Source: Mesostigma viride
Lineage: Eukaryota; Streptophyta; Mesostigmatophyceae; Mesostigmatales; Mesostigmataceae
Direction of reading: 5' to 3'
NCBI GenBank assembly: GCA_009746045.1
Contig: RPFO01000418.1
Location: forward strand, 2,663,834-2,727,833
DNA: 64,000 bases
Under the pieces are notes generated by a model. That model was not told the DNA's origin, searched no databases, and saw only the letters and a list, made by a program, of their open reading frames with translations. The position numbers and the translations under genes are program-made. Position 1 is the first letter of the stretch. Each line of letters opens with the position of its first letter. Shown here in pieces: positions 20,658 through 31,702 of the stretch.

Positions 20658-21580
20658 TCACAAAACTACACGCAGCAACAGCGCTGCCGGCCCACCATGC
20701 AGGCCTGGAAGGGATCTAGACCGCATGGGTCGCGACAAAGTCGGCCCGGGTGCGGCGGAATAACACATCAGCCACGGTGCGAGTGAGGGCGAGTGACAGG
20801 CGCTGCCGCCAATACGAGGACCACGTGCGGGCGGACCACGGGGCGGTCTGACCCTCGAGGTCGAGGCGGTCTTCACGGCGCTGGCAGCACTCGTGGAAAA
20901 ACTCCGCTGTCTTGGGGCCCATGGCCCCGGACTCCTCAAGGACAAAGGGGATGACCCGGTGGGGCCCCACATTGCCGTATAGGAGGCAAACTTGTCGCGC
21001 TCAGCCACAGCGGCAGCAGCGCCGGCATCCACAGCCGCCCGGAGGATGTGGCGACCGGAAAGCGGCCGAGCCACGGAGACATCGATGAGCAGGTGGCAAC
21101 CCTGCCCGTCGTAGTCAAGCGCGGTAATGTCGGGGCAGTGGTTGGGTGAGTAGAGGGCGGCCCCATCCGCGTCCTCGCACTTGATGGTGGAGTGGGGAAA
21201 GACCGACCGAACCATGGCACACACCACCTGGAGGAGAGCGGTATGGAGATAGAGGAACCAGTTCTGGTTCTGCTGGCCACCCATGCACGCGATGTAGTGC
21301 GTCCCAGTAGTATCCAGAGCAAGCCCGCAGCTGCCGCAGGACGCACCCGCCGTGATGAGAGGTTGCGAGGCAAAGAGCTGGTGGCGGAGAGCGATGGCGT
21401 AAAGGGCCGGAACCAGCGTGAACAAAGGGCTCATGGGGAGGGCGCGCAGGAATGCGGACCCCACGCTCCCCTCAAGGGAAACGGAGTGAAGCCAAGCCTT
21501 CCCCTGATCGTTCAAGCTCGCATGCAGACCCATCCAGTCGGCACAGTGTAGTATACCCGCGTAGGTCTTTTGTACTATAT
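20658..21580 (-). pseudogene. Second LINE copy, opposite strand (zinc finger and endonuclease)
   Basis: The minus-strand protein reads LNDQGKAWLHSVSLEG, the finger CGSCGLALDTTGTHYIAC and MGGQQNQNW, then CPDITALDYDG and LLIDVSVARPL. It is clearly homologous to the plus-strand LINE but diverged, and its 3' UTR is unrelated in sequence, so it is a sister family. It is truncated on its 5' side near 21,580 (equivalent to ~19,510 in the plus copy). A frame change near 20,970 separates the final GAMG..VADVLFRRTRADF block. Confidence 0.75.
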
Positions 21581-21609
21581 ATATAGATCGCTATAGTACG
21601 TGGTTGCTC

Positions 21610-21610
21610 C

Positions 21611-21705
<95 letters not shown>

Positions 21706-21718
21706 ACTCTCTCTCTCG
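21610..21718 (+). repeat. (CT)n microsatellite
   Basis: About 100 bases of near-perfect CT dinucleotide, just right of the LINE cluster. Confidence 0.95.
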
Positions 21719-21945
21719 TTCTGGGGAGGTGTTGCCTGCAGTGTAAGGTACTGGTACGAGCACCATGCCAACACGGCTTCAAGCAAGGAATGCCAGAGAG
21801 ACAGAAGACGGGACCAGAGAAAGGGACTCAGAGAATAGAGAGATAGAACAGGTAGACAACCACCAACAAGGTACAGATGTGCTCGAGGTACCACAGCACG
21901 TCCAAGCAGGGACAAATAGCACTTGGTGAGGACATGGAGAGACCT

Positions 21946-22197
21946 TGTCACGTCCGTGATCATTTACGTCCGTACACTCAAGAAGTTACGCGGTTGCCGT
22001 AATCGGAATCGTTACCGACGTTTGGTTGGTTCCGATTCAGTAGGCCGCAGGCTTTGTTCCTTGGGCCGGTGTGGAGCGCCGCGCCGGAAAGGCCTGAATT
22101 TCTAGAGTGACAGTCTTAGGTGACCTGACTTAGGTTTAGGCGCAAGACTTTGGGGCGCAAAGCCTTGGTGGCTTGCGCAATATTCCGGTGCGTGACA
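21946..22197 (+). repeat. LTR-like block inside gypsy element 2
   Basis: It starts TGTCACG and ends CGTGACA (a 7-bp inverted pair), is 252 bp long, and contains GCGCCGCGCC and ACGTCCGTA motifs like those of the gypsy LTRs here. No matching second copy and no 5-bp duplication were found. It may be a solo LTR, or a 5' LTR whose partner was lost. Confidence 0.4.
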
Positions 22198-23007
22198 TTT
22201 GGCAGTTACGAATCTGTTGTATTGTCCAGACGGAATGATGTTCAGTCCATTGGACAAAGCTAGATACGCAGATCGAAGTGTGCGGTGTGCTGGCTCGCAC
22301 GTGGCTGTCGAACAGACTTGCTCTGCATTTTGCTGGCAGTCTAACTGCACGTCAGGCGGCTTGCTGGCAAATGCGACAGCGCATGGAGGCCGGGATTTTT
22401 GGAGGTATTTAGGAGCACAGCAGCGGCCATGGTGGTCGTTGTTCGCTCGTTACTCTCCCTCACAACTTGGTGTTGTCGTCAAGGGGTTTAATAGTGGAAC
22501 AATCCGGAGCAGCCCCCGAGAGTGGTTGCAATGAGTAATTGTCATGAGATTGGTTGACGGAAGTGATAACTGTTTGGTTTCGTCAAGATGATGTGTGTAT
22601 TGTGGGCGAGACTCGGGAAGGAAACCGGTCGTCGTTGGCCAGTGAGCCATAGCTGGGGTAAGCGGGATAGGTAGACAGGATAGGGGGCGCTAAAGGACAC
22701 TGCCAGCCGTAAGCCAAGCGGAGCAGTGTGGCGTCACCCGAGGCCTGCTAGGTTATCAAGAACCGCTTAGCCTTATTTGGACAGTGACGCACAAGTACGA
22801 CATTATACGACTAGACAACACTTGTATTCTTGTCGATGTCTTTTGAAATTAAATGTGAATGGTTTGGTTGCTTTCCAAATATATAAAGCATCATGGTTTT
22901 ATTCTACACCTGGCTGGCTATGTACGGAATTGCCTGTCATGAGGTCGGCGGCCAAGTATGTCCGTGACCTGCATCTCACAGGATTTTGAATATAGTGGAT
23001 CACACAC
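22198..23007. other. Unassigned sequence inside gypsy element 2
   Basis: No domain recognised. TGGCAGTTACG two bases after the LTR-like block could be a primer site. It probably belongs to the leader or to a decayed insert. Confidence 0.3.
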
Positions 23008-23208
23008 ATGAGTACTCTATTGCTATGGATATGCATTCCAAGTGATAGGCTAGGATATAATGGCACGCAAACGCGACAACCTGCGGAAGGCTCCCCACGA
23101 TCCAGCTACCAGGACCCTAGTAGAAGTCCACCAGATGAGGACAATCTAGACTCCAGAATAGAACAAGACGAAGACAGGCGTGACCGGGAGATGCTCCAGG
23201 GGGGTTCC

Positions 23209-23257
<49 letters not shown>

Positions 23258-23781
23258 GGCAGCAGCAGCAGCTCCCGCCGCAGCAGCAACAACCTCAGAC
23301 GAGGCCACAATGGCTGCCGCAGTACCCTGAGCAGCACGGGGAAGAGAATGAAGACACCCTGCACTGTCGTTATCGGCAGCCCGCCACGGAGCGACCATCG
23401 CATCCCTGGGCGGGGCGGGGTCGCCCTCAGGGACCTCCGCCGGTCCCAACCCACCGGGGCAGACGTAGAGTGTCCTTCGGCAGTACTTCCCTGTTACCCA
23501 CGGTGTTATGGAATTCGGATGATGACGGAGAGGTCACCCGGGCAGATGGCGAGTTCGGCGATTTGGAGGGGGCCGTGGAGGATGTCGAGGAACCAGGGAC
23601 ACAGGGCCTGCCCTTTGGAGCTCATAGGCCACGGGCCCGGCTAGGGGATGACAGAAGCAGCGTCACTGCTCGCGACGAGGAGACTCATACACCCGTCTGC
23701 AGCGACCTGTCCCCCAGTCGCAGCGTCCACGGGCGCATGACAGCAGCATGGTCCACTCGCCTGCGGTCGTCAGCAACCTGA
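23008..23781 (+). CDS. Gln-rich ORF, probable N-terminal extension of element 2 gag
   Basis: A 257-codon ORF with a polyglutamine tract (residues about 68-90, encoded by a CAG repeat at 23,212-23,252) and a charged, Pro/Arg-rich remainder. No catalytic motif. It lies directly before the gag-like frame that resumes after the foldback composite at 24,790, and reading on in a neighbouring frame (VSNLNFSRVALDDPGYEH) keeps an open path to the insertion point. I infer it is the gag N-terminus. Element 1 gag lacks it, so it may instead be an unrelated ORF. Confidence 0.4.
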
Positions 23782-24109
23782 ATTTCAGCAGGGTGGCCTT
23801 GGACGACCCGGGGTATGAACACCCATCGTCTGTACAGGTGCGGCGGACGCACGGCACGCCGGCCAGATCCGGATCTCTCCCCCGGTCGCAGCCCCCAGCA
23901 GTTAGGTGAAATAGTGCCGGAACCTTTTTGCCGTTGGGGCAAATCGGGCCGGAACACTATTTTGCCCGGATTCACCATGCACTTCCGAGCACCTACGTTA
24001 ATTCGGCCGAATTAACTTGGGTGCTCGGAAGTGGTGAATCTGGGCAAAATAGTGTTCCGAACCGATTTGCCCCAACGGCAAAAAGGTTCCGGCACTATTT
24101 CACCTAACT

Positions 24110-24245
24110 AAAACCTGGCCCCGGGGAGGGGGAGTCGAATAGACCTGGAGACAACCGCCTAGGCTAGTGCACGCAAATGATATTGCGCCAGAACTGTCTC
24201 TGGCAGGTTTCGAACCCCTGACCTCCAACAAGGTGCACAGGTCTT
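24110..24245 (-). mobile_element. SINE-like spacer, left copy
   Basis: Contains, on the minus strand, GGTTCGAAACC, a perfect tRNA B-box. The same segment is present inverted at 24,452-24,594 and again at 49,354-49,480, where an A-box candidate is retained. Here the neighbouring hairpin has replaced the A-box side. Confidence 0.55.
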
Positions 24246-24451
24246 AGTTAGGTGAAATAGTCCCGGAACCTTTTTGCCGTTGGGGCAAATTGGTCCGGAA
24301 CACTATTTTGCCCGGATTCACCACTTCCGAGCACCCAAGTTAATTTGGCCGAATTAACTTGGGTGCTCGGAAGTGGTGAATCCGGGCAAAATAGTGTTCC
24401 GAACCGATTTGCCCCAACGGCAAAAAGGTTCCGGGACTATTTCACCTAACT

Positions 24452-24594
24452 AAGACCTGTGCACCTTGGAGGTCAGGGGTTCGAAACCTGCCAGAGACAG
24501 TTCTGGCGCAATATCATTTGCGTGCACTAGCCTAGGCGGTTGTCTCCAGGTCTATTCGACTCCCCCTCCCCGGGGCCAGGTTTTAGTTAGGTGA
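24452..24594 (+). mobile_element. SINE-like spacer, right (inverted) copy
   Basis: An inverted copy of 24,110-24,245 with the B-box GGTTCGAAACC near 24,479-24,489, followed by GTTCTGGCGCAATATC and CCTAGGCGGTTGTCTCC. Confidence 0.55.
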
Positions 24595-24796
24595 AATAGT
24601 GCCGGAACCTTTTTGCCGTTGGGGCAAATCGGGCCGGAACACTATTTTGCCCGGATTCGCCACTTCCGAGCACCCAAGTTAATTCGGCCGAATTAACGTA
24701 GGTGCTCGGAAGTGGTGAATCCGGGCAAAATAGTGTTCCTGCCCGATTTGCCCCAACGGCAAAAAGGTTCCGGCACTATTTCACCTAACTCCAGCC

Positions 24797-25850
24797 TTCG
24801 GCTCCATCGCCTATCGTGAGGTCGGTGGGCCCAAGCCTAATACGGTGAAGGCCCCACCGATGCCCACGTTCAAGAATGTTCCCAAGCTGCACGCGGACAT
24901 GAAACCGCGGGAGATTGACGAATGGGGGCGCATGCATGTGGCAACAGCAGTATACCGTCTGGTGCAACCACCACAGTTGGGAACTGGCCACCTGCGATCT
25001 CATCCCGCATGTCGTCAACACCTGCATGGACCCCTCGGTGGTGAGCATCCTGAACTGTGAGAGCATCGCATCCCAGTCGTACCCGCAAACCGTAGAGGAG
25101 CTGATGCGGACCAGGTGCGCCGCAAGCTGGTGCCCCCAGATGCTGTAATCCACGAGCGACTCGCCTTCGGCAAGCTGCGCCAGGGAGCCACTCCGAATCG
25201 CGAGTTTCTATATCCAAGTTTGAGTCTAGCGCCGCCTACCTGACCGACATGACCTGGTACGAGTAGTACAAGATCCGGTTCATTGAGGTACTCAATCCCG
25301 AGCTACAGGACGAGGTACTGAAGCACTATACGCTGAGGTTTCTTGGGAGGAGTGGGACATCTTGAATATCCAGAGGTATCTTCTGCAGGTGGCCGATGTG
25401 GTGACTCGCGGGCGCGCGCCCTCGGTGCGTGGTTTCTTTAGACCAGCTCCCCCGCGGCGGGTGAATCAGTTGTACTCCACTGAGTTCGCCGGCGAGGAGG
25501 AGGAAGACTACAGGGACGACCCTGAGGATGGCTATGCTGACCAGGGTGTCAACGCTATCGATGCCAGCAAGGCGCGTTGCTTCATGTGCAGTGAGGTGGG
25601 ACACCTCAAGCGCGACTGTCCCAAGCTCCGGGGCAGGCACACCGGTCGTGGCGCAGGGGAGACTGAGCCCAGGTTCTCCGGCCCGGCGTTCGGCAGTAGC
25701 CCCGACTCCTCCGGCCCCCGGGACAAGCCCCGCAACGCGGGGGAGCGGGCGGCTCGCCTGCAGCATGCCAGGCAAGCCCCGACCCAGTACCATGCAGCAG
25801 CCGCGACGGCCCGCGACCAGCTCTACCAAGGGCGTGTTGCGCGCGGTTAA
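24797..25850 (+). pseudogene. Gag of gypsy element 2
   Basis: Several frames together give a gag homologous to element 1: PPMPTFKNVPKLHADMKPRE, then SILNCESIASQSYPQTVEEL, and in the frame from 25,362 RYLLQVADVVTRGRAPSVRG and the zinc knuckle CFMCSEVGHLKRDC (about 25,580-25,621). Frame changes near 24,930 and 25,150-25,360 break it. The N-terminus is cut off by the foldback composite. It is richer in G+C than element 1 gag. Confidence 0.8.
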
Positions 25851-26099
25851 CGAGATCGAGGCGCGGCGGCAATCCTCCTCTTCCGGTCAGACGCAATTAC
25901 TCAGTGGCTGGATACGAGTATGATGACGAGGAGGAGGCTGACGAAGAGGAGGAGGGGGGGGAAGAGGGCGGGCGGTCGGGCGAGGCGGCCTCCCGTCCCA
26001 CCGCTCCTCGGGAGTAGTAGCCTTACCCGTGGGGTTGGGCCCCGGGGTAGATGGTAGGGTAGATAGATCAGATAGTCGCCCTGACGCGGAGTCAATTAG

Positions 26100-27516
26100 A
26101 ATAGAGGTAGACGTCAATCACGTGGCTTCCGGCTCAGACGCGGCCACCCAACCGGCGCGCGCGTCTCACGGAGGCCCGCGACATTTGTTTCTTTTCAGTG
26201 GGGGTTTACTTGTTCCTCCCACCGTCCTTGACCCGTATTTGAAAGAGAAAACGGTCATGGACGTGAAGTTTTTGGTCGACACCGGCGCCTCCATGTCCTT
26301 CAACAACGACTGAGGCCCTGGCGCGCCGGCTGGGTCTGACCCCTCGCCCGCACACCACGGCCGTGCATGTGACCTATTCGGACGGTCGCCAACACCGGTC
26401 GCCCGGCCTGGCAGATATCAAGGGTGTGCTGCAAGGCACGCCGGTGGACTTGGCGGCGACTATCGCGCCGCTGGGAGCCGCAGACATCATCATTGGGCTG
26501 GACTGGTTGGACAAGCAGGATGTGGACATCAGTGTGCGCCAACGAGTAGTTTGGTTTCCGGATGGATCCTTTTGGTGTCCCGACAGTGAGTACAGGGCAC
26601 AGGCCGCCGAGGTACATAACATTACACACGAGCGCCCGGCGGACGGGCCTCGACCAGCATCCCAGATCCTGATGAGCAGCAAGACGCTGGCACGCCAACT
26701 TTGGAAGGGCAAGGAGTACACGATGTACCGCATCGACCTGGAGAGCACTCAGGCCATGCTCAACGAGATCGGCGTCGGCTTCACCCCGGACGAGCTGGCG
26801 CGGTTCAACGCCATCTTGGAGAAGCGCGCCACTCTCTTCGCGGACCGCACGCCACAGTTCCCTCCCCATCGTTCGGTGCTGCACCGTATTCAGGTTCAGG
26901 AGGGTTCCGGGCCTACAGCGTCCCCCATGTACCGCATGGGTCCGGTCGAGCTGGTGGAGCTCAAGAAGATTCTCATTTCGCTGCTCGACGCTGGGCTCAT
27001 CGAGCCCAGCAACAGTCCCTTCTCCGCAGGCGTGCTGCTCGTCCCCAAGCCAGGGGGCAAGTGGCGGCTGGTGACTGTCTACCGGAAGCTGAACGTCACC
27101 ACGGTCAAGTCCAAGTATCCCCTGCCGAGGATCGACGACATCTTCAACCGCGTCCAAGGGGCTTCGTGTTTCACGGTCATCGACTGTGCGGACGGGTTTT
27201 GGCAGCTGCGCATCGCGCCGGAGGACTGCCACAAGACTGCGTTCGCCACGCCCTTCGGTCACTACCAGTTTCGGGTGGCGGCGATGGGCCTGTGTAATTC
27301 GCCCGCGTCCTTCCAGATGCTGATGAACGACATCCTCCGTCCGGTGATGGGCACGGCCCACCTGCCGCAGGTCTCCCAGGATCTGACGGACCCGCAGAAG
27401 GGGGCGCGCCCACCTTGGACCTACAAGCGCACGTGCGCGCTGGCGTACCTGGACGACATACTGGTGTATTCCAGAACGTTCGAGGAGCACCTGGAGGATG
27501 TTGAGGCGGTGCTGCA
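26100..27516 (+). pseudogene. Pol of gypsy element 2, part 1: protease and reverse transcriptase
   Basis: The segment begins with LFSGGLLVPPTVLDPYL and the protease KFLVDTGASMSF. A one-base change at 26,312 shifts into the frame 26,363-27,516: IIGLDWLDKQDV, LLVPKPGGKWRLV, LPRIDDIFNRV, TVIDCADGFWQL and AYLDDILVYS. The frame stops inside the RT thumb after DVEAVL because the CACTA transposon begins at 27,517. Joining the left flank at one copy of the CA duplication to the right flank at 37,717 restores VLQIMEDEHLSARKAKV in frame, matching VLEIMAENSLWARRAKV in element 1. Confidence 0.87.
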
Positions 27517-27534
27517 CACTAGGAAGTCGGAAAA

Positions 27535-27935
27535 AATTCGTCCTGAGATCTCTTGAGATTCTCCTGAGTTTTTTTTTGACAAATCTTGAGAAATCCTGAG
27601 AAATCCTGAGATGTCCTGAGAATATCTTGAGATTGTCCTGAGATTCATCCTGAGTTTTCCTGAGATTGTCCTGAGATTCATCCTGATATTTCGTCTTCAC
27701 AAAATCTGGTAAGTGCACACCTCGGGTCCTGAGATTCTGGTGAAAAACTCAGGTCTTGAGATTTTGACTTTGTAGTGAAAATCTCAGGACAAAATCTCAG
27801 GACAATCTCAGGACAATCTCAGGACAAAATCTCAGGACAATCTCAGGACAAAAAAAACGAGTCGAATCTCAAGAAATTCTCAGGACAATCTCAGGACAAA
27901 AAAACGTGTAGAATCTCAAGAAAATCAAGAACGTG
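27535..27935. repeat. Left subterminal repeats of the CACTA element
   Basis: Dense repeats of TCCTGAGATT and its complement AATCTCAGGA, first in one orientation (to ~27,690), then the other (from ~27,775). Such arrays are binding sites for the TnpA-type protein in En/Spm elements. Confidence 0.85.
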
Positions 27936-28462
27936 CACAGGCGAATTCTCCAGCCATTCTGGGACAAAAAAATGGTGTTATCAGGGACCGTCAGAAATAC
28001 AACAATGCAAGATGATTACAACAGGGGCATGACTCACAATCAGTGCATTTATTACATTGATAAATATCATGTTACAGCTTGCATACATCATCCACAGCAA
28101 ACATGCTGTCAACTGACATTCGTAGTCATGTCTTGCTGAAAGGGAAAAACTGATTCATTCTTGGAATCAGGGAAGTTTGTGTACATCTTCACACAATTCT
28201 TCACGAGAAGAGTTCTCATGCCTCTCCCATACTGTTCAGAGTCCGCATGTTTCGTTCTACGTCTTCCTGCACGTAGGAGCACAATTAAGAAGGACAAAGC
28301 AGCAAGGCAGGGCCAGAATCAGAAAGGCTGCAGGATGTGCAAATGTACACCAAATCCAAAATGACGAGACAGTAAAAAATCACGCTCGTACACGAGACAA
28401 AAAAATCGCTTTGTAGTGCAAAAAAATGGAATCCTGTGCACCCTGATCGTGAAAACTTACAG

Positions 28463-31400
28463 CTATTCCAAAACTGGCTGGACTCGGTTTGATGCCATGC
28501 CTTCTGCCTTCTGGCCATTCAGCAGCTCGCAGTGTTTTGCTTGTGCCGCGCTGTCCGGGGTATTTTCCTGCACGCAAACAGCAGAGAGTTTGGACCATTG
28601 GGTTGCGCAAGTAGTCAGAAAAAGAATACACAACAAAACCGCAATGCAAACTCAGCAACAATTATAAAGATGGTAACATTTCCGTATCTGAGGAGCTGCG
28701 GAACTTACACATGGGATTGGTAGGCTTGAGCAGGATTCTGTCGGTGCAGATCTCTCCGCTTGTTTGTTGATGATGGCGTTCTTCTCAGCGAGCTCCTCTT
28801 GCATTTTTTTCAACTGCAACATCATGTTGGCAAGCACGGATTCCACCGATGACTCTGGTCCTCCCGTGGAGGGTGGCAGTGGGGCCGGAGGGGCTGGCAC
28901 GGCCGGGAGGGTGGCAGTGGGGCCGAAGGGGCTGGCACGGCCGTGGAGGGTGGCAGTGGGGCCGGAGGGGCTGGCACGGCCGTGGAGGGTGGCAGCAGTG
29001 GGGCCGGAGGGGCTGGCACGGCCGTGGAGGGTGGCAGTGGGGCCGGAGGGGCTGGCACGGCCGTGGAGGGTGGCAGTGGGGCCGGAGGGGCTGGCACGGC
29101 CGTGGAGGGTGGCAGCAGTGGGGCCGGAGGGGCTGGCACGGCCGTGGAGGGTGGCAGTGGGGCTGGCACATCCGGGGGGAAGGCACTTGACTCGTGTTCG
29201 TTTCTTCTGCCTTTCCAGGCAGGTCGTTCACCGTAACATTGCCCAACATCACCCATGAGAGCTCGCCAGACCCTCCTCACCGTAGTGCAATTTCCTCAGA
29301 TCAAAGCAATACCTTGATTCTGGCTCATCCCCGTTAGGAAACGCAAGCGTCCACGGGGACTTGTTCCGTGGCTTGACCATAGCAATGCGGCCTACATCCC
29401 ACACCAACTCATCCCCCAATCTCAGCTGCTTGCGCGCCTTCAGCAACCATTTTTGAGCTATGATGGTGCCAACCGGTACGGTGGTCGTTGTCACCTCTGT
29501 TGGAAGAGGCAACACAGTGGCCTGAGGGAGCACCTGCTTGATGTAGTGCATCAACCCCAGATCTGAAGGTGGTGGGCACTGAGCACGTGTCTTAGGTGCT
29601 GTTTGCGGCTGTGGAAGGACGGCAATGTTCTCTTCTAGAGGCTGCGGCGATGGCAGGACTGGATCATTTGTTGCAGATGGGGACTTGGTCTCTGTTGATC
29701 CGCGCCGGGCCTTGGAAACTGGCGCTGGTGTCATGCCCTTCCTCTTTGAAGAAGCCTGCGAAGGCACTGCACACATCAATTGCAAAAGAGAGACTTTGTT
29801 GGAATCATAAAAACAAACAGGGAATGCATTTACAAATGGGAAACGGGGAAGCTGCTGGTGAATGGGGGTTATGTATGCTATGGTGGCAAACGAACATAGC
29901 AAGGTCTTAATAAGGTTGAGCGAAAAGAAGATTAGAGTGCATCGTCAGTGCAGAAACTGAGATACTTGCTAAGTAAAATACAGGTATGCCAATGCAAAAA
30001 GAGACAAGAATAAAACAACCACGATTGGAAGTGATCTGATATTACTTACAGGGAATGGCCTGCTGCGTCACAGGTTCATCACCAGCAGCCCCCGGAGTGG
30101 GCTGGGGCAGGGCCTTTGAATCGATACATGGAGATTCGCATGCCAGCAGAAGCGATAATTGCTTCGAATAGTGGGGCTTCACATTTGGACCTGGTTCAGG
30201 TGCCAGGATGGGCACCAGCACCGGTGTCACTGTGCCAGCCACGTCCACGGCTGGATGAAAAAGGAAAGACACATGCAATTAAAGAAGTCAAAAGTCAGCT
30301 TGAATGAAACACAAAGAAAACCAATATACACAAAACGTGTGGGACTTCATAAAGATAATAATGCATAAAGTTGAAGGGTAAATACAGGCAAATTGATACG
30401 TTGTAAGTTTCCATGAAGCAACAGTAAGGCCCGTATACCAAAGGGGAAAAAAAGGGAACTTACGTGCCAGCACGGGGGCAGATGGACAGCCTGGCATGGG
30501 TGGTGGTGGCATGGCCACGAGAGGGGGTGCCGGCACGGCGCTCATCTGCTGGTCGAACTGCGCGTTGATAGCGTCGATTTGGGCCTGCAAAGCTGCAATC
30601 TTGGCGGCCCTTTCAGCCTCGAGGCTGGCAGGCAGCTGCATGGTCCCGGCGGTGACTGCAGCAGGCTTGGCTTTTGCTGTCGACTTGCCGGTTGCAGTTT
30701 TCTTTGCTTTTTGGACGCCCAGCTGTGGTGTTCACCATGAAGAACAAAGCACAGCATCCGAAGGAACATAATAATGCACTCGATCAGAAAACTATCGATG
30801 GCGAGTAGAAAGTACGGTTGCACTACAGATTGCTGACTGCACTCCGAGTGCAACGACAAGAACTGTGCCTGGCAAGCCAAAAAAAAAAATTTCCCCTCGC
30901 GGGGGGCGCTGGAAAACGGCAAAGGCAAAGCGGAGCCCGCCGCCTTTGGGCGGGCGTAGCGGAGCTTTGGGGGGCGTTTTCCAGCGCCCCCCGCGAGGGG
31001 AAATTTTTTTTTTGGCTTGCCAGGCGCTGTAGCGTTTCTCATACAGATTTCTCAAAACAGGGCAGCAATAAGATGATTTGCATCCCCAAGGAGGAAGGGA
31101 AGAACAACACGACGTCATACACAACGGATGCATACCAAGACACGGCAGTTCATGAGTTTCTTTGTTTAATTACCTGTTTGGGCTGGTTGGTTACGCAGGC
31201 AAGCGGGGCACGTTGCTGTTCAGCCTTAGCCACTCTGTTGGCATCTCTTTGCCGCTAGCTGCGCCTCGTGCTTTCGGATGTATAGACGCCTCGCTAGCTC
31301 CCTTTCAACTATCGCTTCAGTCTCAGCCAAAGCAGGAGGATCGGGGAGAGACTTCACTGCGGTTGTGGCCTCTGTCGGTCCGTTTAGGACTTCATTCAGT

Positions 31401-31702
31401 TTCCTGCTGCTCTCCGCCGCAACGGCTGCAGAGTACATGGCCTTTGCATCATTTAACTCGTCCTGGGCCAGTAGAGGTAAGAATTCAGAACAAATCGCCT
31501 TGATCCGAGCACAAACATCCTTCAGCAGTTCTTGATCTTGGTCCTTCTTTGCTACACCCTCCAGCAACCACTCCTTCGATTGCGCCGCGACGACTTCCCT
31601 AAGAGTCCGCAGCCGACAATCGGCTTGCACATGCTTAAGAGGGTGTTCCTCTACCGCCTTGGCAGCACGAAATTTGGCCCACTTTTGCAGATCAGCCACC
31701 AT
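28463..31702 (-). CDS. CACTA accessory gene (TnpA position), six exons, frameshifted
   Basis: Proposed exons on the minus strand: 31702-31174, 30722-30464, 30250-30050, 29766-29281, 29210-28709 and 28567-28463, stop TAG. Donors 2, 3 and 5 read GTAAGT, acceptors end CAG (exon 5 uses AAG), and phases agree from exon 2 on. Exon 1 is rich in Ala/Glu/Lys helices (MVADLQKWAKFRAAKAVEEH). Exon 2 is basic (KAKKTATGKSTAK) then helical. Exon 4 contains LMHYIKQVLPQ and WLLKARKQLRLGDELVWDVG. Exon 5 has Pro-rich PAPPAPLPPSTAV repeats and ends in a coiled coil (LANMMLQLKKMQEELAEKN). I recognise no family; a subterminal-repeat-binding role is inferred from position. A +1 base in exon 1 near 31,250 and a missing base in the repeats near 28,905 break the frame. 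Confidence 0.6.
28859..29172. repeat. Minisatellite (39/42 bp) coding in the accessory gene
   Basis: About seven tandem copies of a unit containing GGGGCCGGAGGGGCTGGCAC. Unit lengths differ by 3 (39 or 42), preserving frame, except for one copy near 28,905 that lacks a base. Confidence 0.88.
30867..31025. mobile_element. Hairpin foldback element in intron 1 of the accessory gene
   Basis: About 52 bases starting GCCTGGCAAGCCAAAAA and including TTTCCCCTCGCGGGGGGCGC are repeated in inverted orientation around a ~50-base GC-rich centre. The flanking ACTGT and GCTGT could be an imperfect duplication. It lies wholly between exons 1 and 2. Confidence 0.7.

Larger units (their letters stand above)
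23895..24795. mobile_element. Composite palindromic foldback/SINE structure with 5-bp duplication
   Basis: CCAGC at 23,895-23,899 and 24,791-24,795 flanks an 891-bp block (23,900-24,790). It consists of three foldback hairpins (23,900-24,109; 24,246-24,451; 24,595-24,790) separated by two inverted copies of a ~140-bp SINE-like spacer. Each hairpin starts AGTTAGGTGAAATAG and ends in its reverse complement. The whole block is itself an imperfect palindrome centred near 24,348. It interrupts the gag region of gypsy element 2. Confidence 0.85.

Noticed and set aside
24240..24490. A functional tRNA gene, suggested by the B-box GGTTCGAAACC
   Set aside because: No intact acceptor stem or anticodon arm can be folded around it; it fits a SINE remnant better.
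28849..29258. Plus-strand Gly-rich ORFs opposite the CACTA accessory gene
   Set aside because: The minisatellite unit is open in all frames. Splice phases and the flanking coiled coil support the minus strand.
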